NCBI GenBank assembly: GCA_029821755.1
Contig: JALGSV010000025.1
Coordinates: 1-50,702, forward strand
DNA: 50,702 nt
Source of the DNA: Candidatus Zipacnadum vermilionense
GTDB taxonomy: Bacteria > Armatimonadota > Zipacnadia > Zipacnadales > Zipacnadaceae
Direction of reading: 5' to 3'
Of this stretch, positions 8,167 to 16,636 are shown piece after piece (the stretch's first letter is position 1; the number at the start of each line of letters is the position of its first letter). The notes below the pieces were generated by a model, which saw nothing but the letters and a program-made list of their open reading frames with translations, was not told the DNA's origin and did not search any database. A program made the translations under genes and the position numbers.

Positions 8167-8925
8167 CTACCTCTTCCTCCCCCTCCACACCAGCACCCTC
8201 TCCCACCCGTCGAACGCCTCTCCTCCGTAGCCCCCGTAGACCCCTGTCTCCTCCAGCCCGGCCCTGGCCATCATCCCCCGTAGCTCCTCTATCTGGTACA
8301 GGCGGATGCTCGCCGTGTACACCACCCGGTCCGGCCGCGGCCGGCGCCATTCCGAGTTCAGCCGCCTCGTCTCCCGGTCGTAGCGCCAGCCTACCACCAG
8401 CTTCTGACCGTCCGCCGTCTTGACCTCCTGCCGCACCGGCGCGAAGAGAATCTGATGCTGGGGATTGCGCGTCTCGAGGAGAAACTGCCCGCCCGGCTTC
8501 AGCACCCGCGCCGCCTCGCGGATCACCTGCTCATTCTCCTCGTCGGTCGCGCAGTAGCCGAAGGAGTTGAACAGGTTCAGCGCCACGTCCAGGCAGCCGT
8601 CCCGGAAGGGCAGCCGCCGGGCATCGCCCCGCACCAGCGCCGCCTCCACCCTCCGCCGCCCCGCCTCCTGTCGGGCCAGGCCCAGCATCATCGCCGAGAT
8701 GTCCAACCCCACCGCCCGATACCCCCGCGCGCGCAAGCGCACTACATGCCGCCCCGCCCCGCAACACGAATCCCCAATCAGCCACTCCGGCTGCAGCCCC
8801 AGCAGCCGCTCCAGTCCCGCGACCTCTTTCTCCGTCTCCCGCTCGGTCGGGAAGAACGACAGGGGGATCGAGTCGGGCGACTCGAAGAACTCGGAGAACC
8901 ATTCGCAGTGAGGATTATCGGTCAT
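8167..8925 (-). CDS. Class I SAM-dependent methyltransferase
   Basis: A 252-residue protein with a Rossmann-fold methyltransferase core. Motif I is WLIGDSCCGAGRHVVRLRARG, followed by the acidic-loop strand YRAVGLDIS. The adenine-binding region is VRGDARRLPF and motif IV is CLDVALNLFNSFGYC. The post-motif strand is VLKPGGQFLLETRNP. Two adjacent Cys in motif I (CCGAG, where D-x-G-x-G is usual) are slightly unusual. The substrate cannot be told from sequence. It starts with ATG 8925 and is 29 bases upstream of no other same-strand start, so it may be transcribed with the acylphosphatase whose gene ends at 8955. Confidence 0.82.
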   Translation of the reverse strand: MTDNPHCEWFSEFFESPDSIPLSFFPTERETEKEVAGLERLLGLQPEWLIGDSCCGAGRHVVRLRARGYRAVGLDISAMMLGLARQEAGRRRVEAALVRGDARRLPFRDGCLDVALNLFNSFGYCATDEENEQVIREAARVLKPGGQFLLETRNPQHQILFAPVRQEVKTADGQKLVVGWRYDRETRRLNSEWRRPRPDRVVYTASIRLYQIEELRGMMARAGLEETGVYGGYGGEAFDGWERVLVWRGRKR

Positions 8926-8954
8926 GGGGAACGGAAGACCTTAGACTTCGAACT

Positions 8955-9245
8955 TCACCAACTACTCGCCCTCGCCCCAAACCCTTGCCACTCCCCCGTC
9001 GCCTCTCCCCACTCCACCTGCACTCCCGCCACCCACGCCAGCGGCGGCCCTGCCTTCAACACCTCCAACAACCCCTCCAGATCCTCCGGCGGCCCCTCCG
9101 CCACCACCTTCACCTGGTCCTCCCGCTTGTTCCGCACCCACCCCGTCAGCTCCCGCTTCTGCGCCTCCCGCACAGCAAAAAAGCGGAAGCCCACGCCTTG
9201 GACTCTTCCGCTTACCACCGCTGACATTCGCTTCGTTGCGCCCAC
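8955..9245 (-). CDS. acyP: Acylphosphatase
   Basis: A small acylphosphatase of about 96 residues that hydrolyses acyl phosphates such as acetyl or carbamoyl phosphate. The signature SGRVQGVGFRFF contains the phosphate-binding loop and the catalytic Arg. GWVRNKRED provides the catalytic Asn. Two starts compete: ATG 9227, or GTG 9245 preceded by AGGGGGAGGGCC. I prefer GTG 9245. It gives an N-terminus (GATKRMSAVVSGRVQG) of the length found in other acylphosphatases, whereas ATG 9227 would cut the first beta strand. The gene is the downstream neighbour in a minus-strand group including the Cys-rich membrane protein. Confidence 0.85.
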   Translation of the reverse strand: MGATKRMSAVVSGRVQGVGFRFFAVREAQKRELTGWVRNKREDQVKVVAEGPPEDLEGLLEVLKAGPPLAWVAGVQVEWGEATGEWQGFGARASSW

Positions 9246-9325
9246 GGCCCTCCCCCTGCCGCGTAGCGCAGGCTTTCCCGCCCGCGCTCTCCCGTCTCCG
9301 TTCCCACTCGCGTCTTGCGACTTCC

Positions 9326-10426
9326 CTACACCCACTTCTTCTCCAGCACCAACCACTCCCCCAGCTTCAATGTCCACGACAGAAAGAACAGCCCGATAAT
9401 GACCACGAACGCGGCCTGCAGCGCCGGTGTATCCAGGTAGCTCTGCCACCACTGTTGCGTCTCTACGCTGCCCGTCGCGGAGATGCCGGTACCGCTGATC
9501 AATCCCGCTATGCCCCCCGCCATGCTGCTGTACAGCCCCGTCAGCGGCGCGTAGAACATCGTCAGCAGCACTAGGGTGATCACAATCATCAGCGGGCTGA
9601 CGACCTTGAACTTCCGCCGCTGGTGCTCGATATAGATGGGGCACTTGGAGCAGGGAATGGTCCGTTCCGAGCGCGACTTGGGCGCCTCCGCCTCCAGCTC
9701 TGAGCGGATGAAGGCCCCCTCACTATCCCGTGCGCCCCGCGCGGGGCCGGTCACCCGCGAGGCGATCAGCCTCTCCACCAAGTCCGGATCGCAGTTGCAG
9801 CCCCGGCCGAACTTCCAGCAGGTCTTATGCGCCTTGAAGGCCGGGCACAGCTCCCGCACCGCGTCATGGCAGAAGGGCATCTCCCAGCACTTGGCAAAGA
9901 TCTTTTCCTTGGGAACCTTAATCTGCTTGCGCCGCCCCCGCGCCACCTCCTCTTCCTTGACCCTCTTTCGCTGGCCCCCCTCCGACACCTGCCGGTAGAT
10001 CTCGTAGATGATGCGGCAGACCACCACCAGGATCATAGCCTTGCCGGTGAAGCTGCCCCACCACGCCACCACCCTGGCCGCCTCCGGTACCTGCCCGCCC
10101 ATAGCCACATTGGCCACCATCCCCGGGACCCCCAGCAGCAGCACTACCCCGATCGCCCCGGCGACGATGGACCAGTAGACCTCCTCCAGCGTGATGATAG
10201 CGACGGCCAGGGTGGCGGCGAAGCCACTGACGAACAAGACTTGCCCGAAGAAGCGCAGGGTAGTGACCGCCCCTGGCACCGCGTTCTGCAGTTGCCCTGA
10301 CAGCACCGCATAGGTCAGATACGACGCATCCAGGAGAAAGACCACGGTCCCGATCTTGAAGACCATCGAGCACAGGTTGAGCAACCACCCGCTCAATTTA
10401 CTTATCGGCGTCTCGTCCCGCTTCAT
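9326..10426 (-). CDS. Membrane protein with a Cys/Trp-rich central domain (two-CW type)
   Basis: A 366-residue protein. Five hydrophobic segments lie in the first 145 residues (for example IGTVVFLLDASYLTYAVL and AIGVVLLLGVPGMVANVA) and three near the C-terminus. Between them is a cytoplasmic-looking domain at about residues 180-275 with regularly placed cysteines: KCWEMPFCHDA, LCPAF, TCWKFGRGCNCDPD, and later IPCSKCPIY. The paired CW motifs resemble the two-CW domain found in bacterial signalling or metal-binding proteins. The Cys set could bind zinc or an iron-sulfur centre. It is followed downstream by acylphosphatase and preceded by the pilT genes on the same strand. A sensory or pilus-related role is only a guess from position. 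Confidence 0.6.
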   Translation of the reverse strand: MKRDETPISKLSGWLLNLCSMVFKIGTVVFLLDASYLTYAVLSGQLQNAVPGAVTTLRFFGQVLFVSGFAATLAVAIITLEEVYWSIVAGAIGVVLLLGVPGMVANVAMGGQVPEAARVVAWWGSFTGKAMILVVVCRIIYEIYRQVSEGGQRKRVKEEEVARGRRKQIKVPKEKIFAKCWEMPFCHDAVRELCPAFKAHKTCWKFGRGCNCDPDLVERLIASRVTGPARGARDSEGAFIRSELEAEAPKSRSERTIPCSKCPIYIEHQRRKFKVVSPLMIVITLVLLTMFYAPLTGLYSSMAGGIAGLISGTGISATGSVETQQWWQSYLDTPALQAAFVVIIGLFFLSWTLKLGEWLVLEKKWV

Positions 10427-10493
10427 ATCGTGGTTGCCCTCTTAGCCCAACGCCTTACTCGTATCCCTCTCCACGCCAGCCTCCCTTCCGCCT

Positions 10494-10550
10494 CCCCCTT
10501 TCCTGCCCCGGGCGTCCGCGCCCAGAGAAGGGGCCGGGGGTGAGGCGCTG
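10494..10550 (+). repeat. Dispersed repeat family A, abutting the pilT stop codon
   Basis: The arms are CCCCCTTTCCTGCCCC and GAGAAGGGGCCGGGGGTGAGG around GGGCGTCCGCGCCC. The tail GTGAGGCGCTG ends at the base next to the TAA (minus strand) that closes the first pilT gene. Confidence 0.7.
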
Positions 10551-11654
10551 TTAGCCTGGCGTTTTTCCTGCCTCGCGGGCATCGCCCCGGAGCTTCTCCA
10601 GGATTTCCTCGAACTCCTCCGGATCATTAGTCTTGGACCTGGCCGCCTCGTAGTCCGCCTTCCCGTCGGCGACGAGATTGGCCAGCGACTGGTCCAGGCT
10701 CTGCATCCCTCGCTTGCTGCCGGTCTGGATGATGGAGCCGATCTGATGGGTCTTGCCTTCGCGGACCAGGTTGCGGATAGCGGGGATAGCCTCCATCTGC
10801 TCGAAGGCGGCCACGCGCCCCTTGCCGTCAGGGGTTTTGACCAGCACCTGGGAGAGTACGCCTATCAGGTTGACCGAGAGCTGCATGCGGATCTGTTGCT
10901 GCTGGTGGGGCGGGAAGACGTCAATGATGCGGTCCACGGTTTGGATGGCGTTGGTGGTGTGCAGGGTAGCAAAGACGAGGTGACCGGTCTCCGCCGCGGT
11001 GATGGCCTGGCCGATGGTTTCCAGGTCGCGCATCTCCCCGACCAGGATCACGTCGGGGTCCTGGCGCAGGACGAACTTGAGCGCGTCGGCGAAGGTTAGG
11101 GTATCGCGTCCCAGCTCACGCTGGTTGATGATGGCCCGCTTGCACTTGTGGACGAACTCCACCGGATCCTCCACGGTCATGATGTGAACCGGCTTGGTGG
11201 CGTTTACGTAGTCCACCATTGCCGCCAGGGTGGTGGATTTGCCGGAGCCGGTGGGCCCGGTGACCAGCACCATCCCCCGGGGGTAATCCGAGAGGCGGTA
11301 GCACAGGTTCGGCAGTCCCATCTCCTCGATGGTCTTAATCTCGTAGGGAATTACGCGGTAGATGGAGGTGACGTGTCCGCGCTGGTACATGATGTTGCAG
11401 CGAAAGCGCGCCACCCCCTTGATCTCGTGGGCATAGTCCAATTCCCAGCGCTCTTCGAACTGCTTGATCTGGTCGGCGCTGAGCACCTGGTAGGCCAGGG
11501 CCTGGCTCTGCTCCGGGGTGAAGTGATCGGCCCGCATGCGCACCAGGTCGCCGTGGAGCCGGACGACGGGCGGGGCGTCGCTCTTGACGATAAGGTCAGA
11601 GGCGCCCTGCTGGACAGTGAAGCTGAGCAGTTTGTTCAGGTCGAGTTCGGCCAT
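10551..11654 (-). CDS. pilT: Type IV pilus retraction ATPase PilT (paralogue 1)
   Basis: A 367-residue hexameric secretion-type ATPase that powers pilus retraction and twitching motility. The N-terminal PAS-like domain opens ELDLNKLLSFTVQQGASDL. The Walker A motif is GPTGSGKSTTLAAM. The Asp box is IMTVEDPVEF, Walker B is DVILVGEMRDLETI and the His box is GHLVFATLHTTNA. The C-terminal AIRNLVREGK matches the PilT AIRNLIREGK retraction motif closely, which marks this as the most canonical of the three copies. It starts with ATG 11654. A Lys/Asp-rich tail ends at the family A repeat. It is in a minus-strand row with two other pilT-like genes, so they probably form one operon. Confidence 0.92.
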   Translation of the reverse strand: MAELDLNKLLSFTVQQGASDLIVKSDAPPVVRLHGDLVRMRADHFTPEQSQALAYQVLSADQIKQFEERWELDYAHEIKGVARFRCNIMYQRGHVTSIYRVIPYEIKTIEEMGLPNLCYRLSDYPRGMVLVTGPTGSGKSTTLAAMVDYVNATKPVHIMTVEDPVEFVHKCKRAIINQRELGRDTLTFADALKFVLRQDPDVILVGEMRDLETIGQAITAAETGHLVFATLHTTNAIQTVDRIIDVFPPHQQQQIRMQLSVNLIGVLSQVLVKTPDGKGRVAAFEQMEAIPAIRNLVREGKTHQIGSIIQTGSKRGMQSLDQSLANLVADGKADYEAARSKTNDPEEFEEILEKLRGDAREAGKTPG

Positions 11655-11699
11655 AGCTATTCACACCTACCTATTAGTGGGAGACACGGACACGGGAGG

Positions 11700-12812
11700 C
11701 TACCGGGCGGCCTCCTCTACTTCTGCGGCCGGGACGGCCGCGGGGGCATACTCGCCGCAGCGTTTGATAAAGTCGGCAGGATAGGAGGACTTGGTCAGGG
11801 CTTCCTCGTATCCGACCTTGTCGCTGCGCACGAGATCAGCCAGATACTGGTCCAAGGCGACCATGCCCAGGTCTCTGCCGGCCTGGATCATGTTGTAGAT
11901 CATGTGGGTCTTGCCTTCGCGGATCGCCGCCCGGACAGCGGGGGTACCGATCATGATCTCAAAGGCCGGTACCCGGCCCCCACCGTCTTTGAGCGGGAGC
12001 AACTGCTGACTGACCACCGACGCCAGGGAGACGGAGAGCTGCATGCGGATCTGCTGCTGCTGCTGGGGTGGAAAGACGTCCACGGTGCGGTCCACGGTCT
12101 GCATAGCGTCGGTGGTGTGCAGGGTAGCGAAGACCAGATGGCCGGTTTCGGCGGCGGTGATGGCCAAGGAGATGGTCTCCAGGTCGCGCATCTCGCCTAC
12201 CAAGACCACATCGGGGGTAGCTCGGAACGTGTGGCGCAGCGCTTCGGCGAACGAGACCGTATCTTGCCCCAGTTGGCGCTGCTCCACCGTGGCCTTCTTG
12301 TCCTGGTGCACGAACTCAATGGGGTCTTCGATGGTGATAATGTGCTCGGGCCGATGTTGGTTGATATGGTCAATCATCGCCGCCAGCGTGGTGGACTTGC
12401 CTGACCCGGTGGGCCCGGTGACCAGGTTCAACCCGCGGGGCAGCAGGGCGAGGTCCTTGAGCACGGCGGGGAGTTCGAGTTCATCAATGGTCTGCACCAG
12501 AGCCGGGATCAAGCGCAGCACGCCTCCCAGGACGCCCTGCTGGTAGAAGAAGTTGACTCGCCAACGCGCCACCCCCCGCATCTCGTGGGCCAGGTCCAGG
12601 ACCAGGTCGCGCTCCAGGCGCTCGCGCTGGTGTTCAGTGAGGATGGAGTAGATCAACTCCCGGACGTCGTCGACGCTAAGCGGCGGATACTGGGTGAAGC
12701 GCTGCAGGTCACCGTGAATGCGCATGATCGGCGGCTCCTCCACCCGCAGGTGCAGGTCCGACGCCTCCAAGTCCGGCATCTGTTTGAGCAGGTCTTCCAG
12801 CTTGTAGTCCAT
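11700..12812 (-). CDS. pilT: PilT-family retraction ATPase (paralogue 2)
   Basis: A 370-residue PilT homologue. The start is ATG 12812 (MDYKLEDLLKQMPDLEASDLHL), preceded by GGAGGTATCAGGGAT; the open frame extends upstream, but only from 12812 does the family N-terminus begin. It has GPTGSGKSTTLAAM (Walker A), IITIEDPIEF (Asp box), DVVLVGEMRDLETI (Walker B) and GHLVFATLHTTDAMQ (His box). The C-terminal motif is AVRAAIREGKTHM, a variation of the canonical AIRNLIREGK. It lies 45 bases upstream of paralogue 1. Duplicated pilT genes in other bacteria (PilT, PilU) divide retraction work; which is which cannot be settled here. Confidence 0.9.
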   Translation of the reverse strand: MDYKLEDLLKQMPDLEASDLHLRVEEPPIMRIHGDLQRFTQYPPLSVDDVRELIYSILTEHQRERLERDLVLDLAHEMRGVARWRVNFFYQQGVLGGVLRLIPALVQTIDELELPAVLKDLALLPRGLNLVTGPTGSGKSTTLAAMIDHINQHRPEHIITIEDPIEFVHQDKKATVEQRQLGQDTVSFAEALRHTFRATPDVVLVGEMRDLETISLAITAAETGHLVFATLHTTDAMQTVDRTVDVFPPQQQQQIRMQLSVSLASVVSQQLLPLKDGGGRVPAFEIMIGTPAVRAAIREGKTHMIYNMIQAGRDLGMVALDQYLADLVRSDKVGYEEALTKSSYPADFIKRCGEYAPAAVPAAEVEEAAR

Positions 12813-12974
12813 ATCCCTGATACCTCCGGTCCGTGTGGCGACGGCTTTCGTAGCTTCCTGCCGCGACAGCCGCCCGCTCGATATCTTGTGGCCGCCCCCC
12901 GGGACTGGCGCGGTTCTCGGCACGAGAATCGTGCCTGTCCCTTGTAACTTCACCTCACCCCGCGCCGTCTACCT

Positions 12975-13062
12975 CCCACCTCTCCACCCTCTCTCCAGGA
13001 AGGGTCGCCGGCGCGCGATACTAGGTCTCGCAGCGCTGCGGGGCAGGGCCAGGGAGGTGAGG
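12975..13062 (+). repeat. Dispersed repeat family A (long, degenerate), next to a pilT stop
   Basis: CCACCCTCTCTCCAGG at the left and GGGGCAGGGCCAGGGAGGTGAGG at the right flank a central segment with CGCCGGCGCGCG and a CGCAGCGCTGCG palindrome. The GTGAGG tail ends four bases before the stop codon of the third pilT gene (13067). Confidence 0.55.
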
Positions 13063-13066
13063 TTCC

Positions 13067-14257
13067 CTATTTCCCTTCCCCGGGCGGCTGCGCCGGTTGT
13101 GGCGGTTGTACTACCTGCTGCTGCGTCCGCTGCGCATGGGCCATGCGCCGTCGTCGTTCCTGCTCTGCCGCCGCCTTAGCTGCCGCTGTCTCCGCGTCCA
13201 CCTTCTCCTTGTCAAACCGCTGAATGATCTGCCGCATCTGGGTGTAGTTGCCGGCGTTGAACATGGCCTCTTCTTCGCTGATAATCCCCTCGGAATACAG
13301 GCTAAGCAGCGCCTGGTTCTTCGTCTGCATCCCCCAGTGCGCGCCCTCCTCGATGGCCTCGTCGATCTCCGAGGCCCGCTCGTCCTCGATGTACTTGCGC
13401 ACCGTCGGGGTGACCACCATGATCTCCAGCGCCGCCACTCGCCCCAGGGTGTCCTTGCGCGGGATCAGCGCCTGGGCAATGATCGCCTGCAGCGACCGCG
13501 ACAGCCGGATGGAGATCTGCTCCCGCTCGTGTGGCTGGAACATGTTCAGGATGCGCTCCATCGTCTCCGCCGCGCTAGTGGTGTGGACGGTGGAGAAGAC
13601 CAGATGGCCGGTTTCCGCCGACTGCATGGCCACGTTGAAGGTGGACACGTCGCGCATCTCCCCGATCAGAATGATGTCGGGGTTCTGCCGCATGCAGTAT
13701 TTCAGCGCGTCCTCGAAGCTCTCCGTGTCGATGCTCACCTCGCGCTGGCTGACGATGCAGTTCTTGTCCCGGTGCACGTACTCGATAGGGTCCTCGATAG
13801 ACACGATATGCGCTCGCCGGTTCTCGTTGATGTGGTTGAGCATCCCCGCCAGCGTCGTGGACTTTCCGCACCCGGTCGGCCCCGTCACCAGCACCAGCCC
13901 CTGCGGCCGTAGCGAGATGTCCTTGAGGACCGAGGGCATCTCCAACTCGTCCAGCGTCGGGACCTCCAGCGGGATTAACCGCATGACCAAGCAGATATGC
14001 CCGCGCTCCCGGTAGACGTTGATGCGCAGCCGGCATAGGCCCTCGATGGTCAGACCTATGTCCTTCTCTGGGTACTCCTGGAACCGCTCCCAGTCCCGCT
14101 CCCGCATCAGCGACTGCGCCAGCCGTTCCGTGTCCGTCGTGGCGACTACGGGCCAGTCCGTCTGCGGGTACACGGCGCCCTTCAGCCGCATCCACGGCGG
14201 ACTACCCGGCTTCCAGAAGACGTCGGAGCTTTTCAGTTCTGAGGCCTGCCGGACCAC
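13067..14257 (-). CDS. PilT/PilU-family ATPase (paralogue 3)
   Basis: A 396-residue PilT-like ATPase with GPTGCGKSTTLAGM (Walker A), IVSIEDPIEY (Asp box), DIILIGEMRDVSTF (Walker B) and GHLVFSTVHTTSA (His box). The retraction motif is replaced by PTVRKYIEDERASEI, so it is closer to PilU-like or other accessory members than to canonical PilT. A charged, Gln-rich C-terminal tail (AAAKAAAEQERRRR..., QQQVVQPPQPAQPP) is unusual. The conventional start is GTG 14257, but that removes part of the N-terminal domain. In frame upstream there is a CTG at 14293 with GGAGG eight bases before it, giving ESFDILQNWQD before the GTG, which fits the family better. Confidence 0.85.
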   Translation of the reverse strand: MVRQASELKSSDVFWKPGSPPWMRLKGAVYPQTDWPVVATTDTERLAQSLMRERDWERFQEYPEKDIGLTIEGLCRLRINVYRERGHICLVMRLIPLEVPTLDELEMPSVLKDISLRPQGLVLVTGPTGCGKSTTLAGMLNHINENRRAHIVSIEDPIEYVHRDKNCIVSQREVSIDTESFEDALKYCMRQNPDIILIGEMRDVSTFNVAMQSAETGHLVFSTVHTTSAAETMERILNMFQPHEREQISIRLSRSLQAIIAQALIPRKDTLGRVAALEIMVVTPTVRKYIEDERASEIDEAIEEGAHWGMQTKNQALLSLYSEGIISEEEAMFNAGNYTQMRQIIQRFDKEKVDAETAAAKAAAEQERRRRMAHAQRTQQQVVQPPQPAQPPGEGK

Positions 14258-14405
14258 ATCTTGCCAATTCTGTAAAATGTCGAAGCTTTCCAGACAAACC
14301 GCCTCCTCGCGACCCCCGCACCACCATCAAGTACCCGGCTCTCATTGTACTTCGTGGTTTCCCCCTGGCCTCGCCCCATACCTTCTTCTAGGTCCTCGCC
14401 CCTTG

Positions 14406-14444
14406 CTCCCGGTCGCAACGGCGTCTCGCCGGCGTTCCCCTCCG
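14406..14444. repeat. Family B palindrome (CAACGGCGTCTCGCCGGCGT)
   Basis: An imperfect inverted repeat of the GGxxGCxxCGGCGTCTCGCCGG type, which recurs at 28849-28869, 29481-29508 and 31826-31856. It lies in the gap between the DUF4190 gene and pilT paralogue 3. Confidence 0.5.
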
Positions 14445-14483
14445 CGGGGGGAGCCGGCCTCTCGCCCTGCCTCCCGTCTCCGT

Positions 14484-15311
14484 TCAGTCCCGCTTCCTGA
14501 GTTTCCCCTCTTCCTCCCCTGGCGTATGCCTATCCGTATACGCCAGGTCCAGTCCGCCCTCATGCCGGAAGGCCACCGCCGTTTTCTTCCCGACCACCGT
14601 CTCCTCTTTTTCCAGCTTGCCCAGCGGTTCGTTCAGGTTGCCCGGCTTGACCTCGTCCGACTCCGGCGCCGCCTGCTCCTCTTGGATCTCTCTGCTGCTG
14701 GAGGAATCCTCGCTGCTTGAATGGGTCCCGTAGGTCGCCCCGATGAAGGCGATTCCTCCCAAGAGCAGCCACCCCGCCAGCACCACCGCCGAGATGGTCA
14801 GCCCCCCCACCGCCTGCCCGCGCTGCGCCCCGCCCCGTTTCATTCCCACTATCCCCAGGACCAGCCCCACCAGCGCCAGCAGCGGCCCGAAGAAGACCGA
14901 AGCGATCCCCAGGATCAGCGCCGCGGTCGCCATCCCATTCGGCTGCGCTGCCGGCACCCCTGGCGTCACCGCCGGTGCCCGGACGTGCCCTGCCACCGGC
15001 GGCGTCTCCACCGGCGGCGTCTCCACCGGCGGCGCGATCACCGGCGGCGCGATCACCGGCGCTTGCCCCACCGGCGCTTGCCCCACCGGCGGCGGTACCA
15101 GCGGCGCCGCGCTCACCGCCGGGACCACGGGCGGCTCCACCACAGCCGGGGCCACCGCGGGCGCCGGCGCGACCGGCTCGCCCAGCAGTCCCTCGATGTC
15201 CTCCTTGGTCCATCCGGCCAGGGCCAGTTGCGCCCGAATCTCGTCCGACGTATACCCCTGGGCGTCCATCGACTCCACCCAGGCCCGCACTTGTTCGTGT
15301 GCGACATCCAT
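14484..15311 (-). CDS. DUF4190-type membrane protein with Pro-rich repeats
   Basis: A 275-residue protein. The ATG at 15311 follows GGGAGGTCCTGCAGC and is preferred over the upstream frame, which has no ribosome site. Residues 1-45 form a helical module (VRAWVESMDAQGYTSDEIRAQL, then GWTKEDIEGLLG) like a UBA or SHOCT-type helix pair. Residues 46-125 are Pro/Val/Ala repeats built from 15-base tandem duplications. Residues about 128-195 hold two hydrophobic segments of DUF4190 type (GMATAALILGIASVFFGPLL, GLVLGIVGMKRGGAQRGQ). The C-terminus is acidic and charged. Such proteins sit in the membrane with no known activity. Confidence 0.75.
   Translation of the reverse strand: MDVAHEQVRAWVESMDAQGYTSDEIRAQLALAGWTKEDIEGLLGEPVAPAPAVAPAVVEPPVVPAVSAAPLVPPPVGQAPVGQAPVIAPPVIAPPVETPPVETPPVAGHVRAPAVTPGVPAAQPNGMATAALILGIASVFFGPLLALVGLVLGIVGMKRGGAQRGQAVGGLTISAVVLAGWLLLGGIAFIGATYGTHSSSEDSSSSREIQEEQAAPESDEVKPGNLNEPLGKLEKEETVVGKKTAVAFRHEGGLDLAYTDRHTPGEEEGKLRKRD
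14996..15096. repeat. Pairs of 15-base tandem repeats in the DUF4190 gene
   Basis: Three different 15-base units each occur twice in a row: GTCTCCACCGGCGGC, GCGATCACCGGCGGC and GCTTGCCCCACCGGC (plus strand). They encode the doubled peptides ETPPV, IAPPV and GQAPV. Copy number is likely to vary between strains. Confidence 0.8.
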
Positions 15312-15532
15312 GCTGCAGGACCTCCCGAACCCAAAGTCATCGGTCACCCGCCCGCGCCCGTAGTAGCTTCGCCCCCCACGCCCGGACTCCTGCTCAGCAA
15401 CTTTCACGCTACACCGCAACTCCCCCCTCCCAACATTCTACCTTCCACTCCCCCTGACACTGCCACTGGCGACTGGCGACTGACAGTTCCCCTCAGCAGG
15501 TGCCCTCCCTCTCCCCGTCGAATTCTTCTTCC

Positions 15533-16456
15533 ATGCGCATACTCGTCACCGGCGGGGCCGGTTTCATAGCCTCGCACATAACCGACCGTTACGTCGCCTT
15601 GGGGCACCAGGTCGCCGTTCTCGATAACCTTTCCAACGGCAAGCGGGAGAACCTCAACTCCGACGCCTGGTTCTACGAGGCCGACCTCACCGAGCCCGAC
15701 TGCGTCATGACCGTGCTGGAGGACTTCCGCCCGGAGATCATCAACCACCACGCCGCGCAGACCTCCGTAGCCACCTCCGTCCAGCAGCCCCGCTTCGACG
15801 CCGACACCAACGTCGGCGGCATGGTCAACCTCTTGACCGCCGCCGTCGCCTTCGGCGTCGGTCGCGTAATCTACTCCTCCACCGGCGGAGCCATTTACGG
15901 CGAGACCGACCAGATCCCCACGCCCGAGGACCATCCCCTCCGCCCGCTCTCGCCCTACGGCTGCTCCAAGCTTTGCGGCGAGCACTACCTGTCCACCTGG
16001 CACCGCCTGCACGGCCTGGAGTACGTCATCTTCCGCTATGGCAACGTCTACGGCCCGCGCCAGGACGCCCTCGGCGAGGCGGGGGTCATCTCCATCTTCG
16101 GCGGCCTGATGCTACAGGGCAAGCAGCCCACCATCTTCGGCGCCGGCCATAAGACGCGCGACTACGTCTACGTCGGCGACGTGGCGGAGGCCAGCGTCCT
16201 TGCCCTGCAGGTCCCCGGCAACGACGTCTACAACCTCGCCACCGGCCGCCAGAGCACCGACCAGGAGGTCTTCGACGCTATCGCCGCCGCCGCCGATTAC
16301 GAGGGCCCGCCGCTCTACGGCCCCGAGCGCCTGGGCGACCTGCAGCACTCTTGCCTCGACAACGCCAAGGCCCGCCAGGCCCTGGGCTGGCAGCCCCAGG
16401 TGGCCTTCCGCGAGGGCGTAGCCCAGACGGTGGAGTGGCTGCGCTCCCAGGAGTAG
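15533..16456 (+). CDS. NAD-dependent sugar epimerase/dehydratase (extended SDR, GalE-like)
   Basis: A 307-residue extended short-chain dehydrogenase acting on nucleotide sugars. The start is ATG 15533 (MRILVTGGAGFIASH); the frame is open for 11 codons upstream, but the Rossmann strand begins here. GGAGFIASH is the NAD-binding GxxGxxG motif. S116 (YSSTGGAIYGE), Y142 and K146 (YGCSK) form the catalytic triad. NVYGPRQ is the substrate-loop motif of UDP-glucose 4-epimerases. NHHAAQTSV fits the family. The product is probably UDP-galactose or a related sugar for surface polysaccharide, which agrees with the GT39-like gene in the window. It is separated from DUF721 by a group of palindromes. Confidence 0.88.
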   Translation: MRILVTGGAGFIASHITDRYVALGHQVAVLDNLSNGKRENLNSDAWFYEADLTEPDCVMTVLEDFRPEIINHHAAQTSVATSVQQPRFDADTNVGGMVNLLTAAVAFGVGRVIYSSTGGAIYGETDQIPTPEDHPLRPLSPYGCSKLCGEHYLSTWHRLHGLEYVIFRYGNVYGPRQDALGEAGVISIFGGLMLQGKQPTIFGAGHKTRDYVYVGDVAEASVLALQVPGNDVYNLATGRQSTDQEVFDAIAAAADYEGPPLYGPERLGDLQHSCLDNAKARQALGWQPQVAFREGVAQTVEWLRSQE

Positions 16457-16465
16457 GCTCCGCGT

Positions 16466-16634
16466 CGCGCGGGTTTTCCGGCCCGCGCACCGGTCTCCAG
16501 ACCGGTACCTACCGCCATAGCCAAATCGTCTCCTGTGGCACCGCTCTCCAGAGCGGTGTCCGTTGTCTCGATACCTACCGCTGTACCCTTCTTCCCTCTC
16601 CTGTGAGGAGAGGGGGTGCGGGGAGTGAGGCTCT
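16466..16634. repeat. Cluster of family B palindromes and a family A repeat
   Basis: Three family B palindromes follow one another: GCGCGGG...CCCGCGC (from 16466), ACCGGTCT-CC-AGACCGGT (16489-16506) and CACCGCTCT-CC-AGAGCGGTG (16539-16558). A family A copy at 16592-16634 (CCCTCTCCTGTGAGGAGAGGG then GGGGAGTGAGG) ends three bases before the DUF721 start and supplies its ribosome-binding purines. Confidence 0.75.
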
Positions 16635-16636
16635 CA

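Noticed and set aside
11148-12404. A 418-codon plus-strand frame across the pilT genes
   Set aside because: It is antisense to PilT motifs of two paralogues. The same antisense peptide (for example QVAHLAYQDH versus QVAHLPDQDH) repeats because the sense genes are paralogues.
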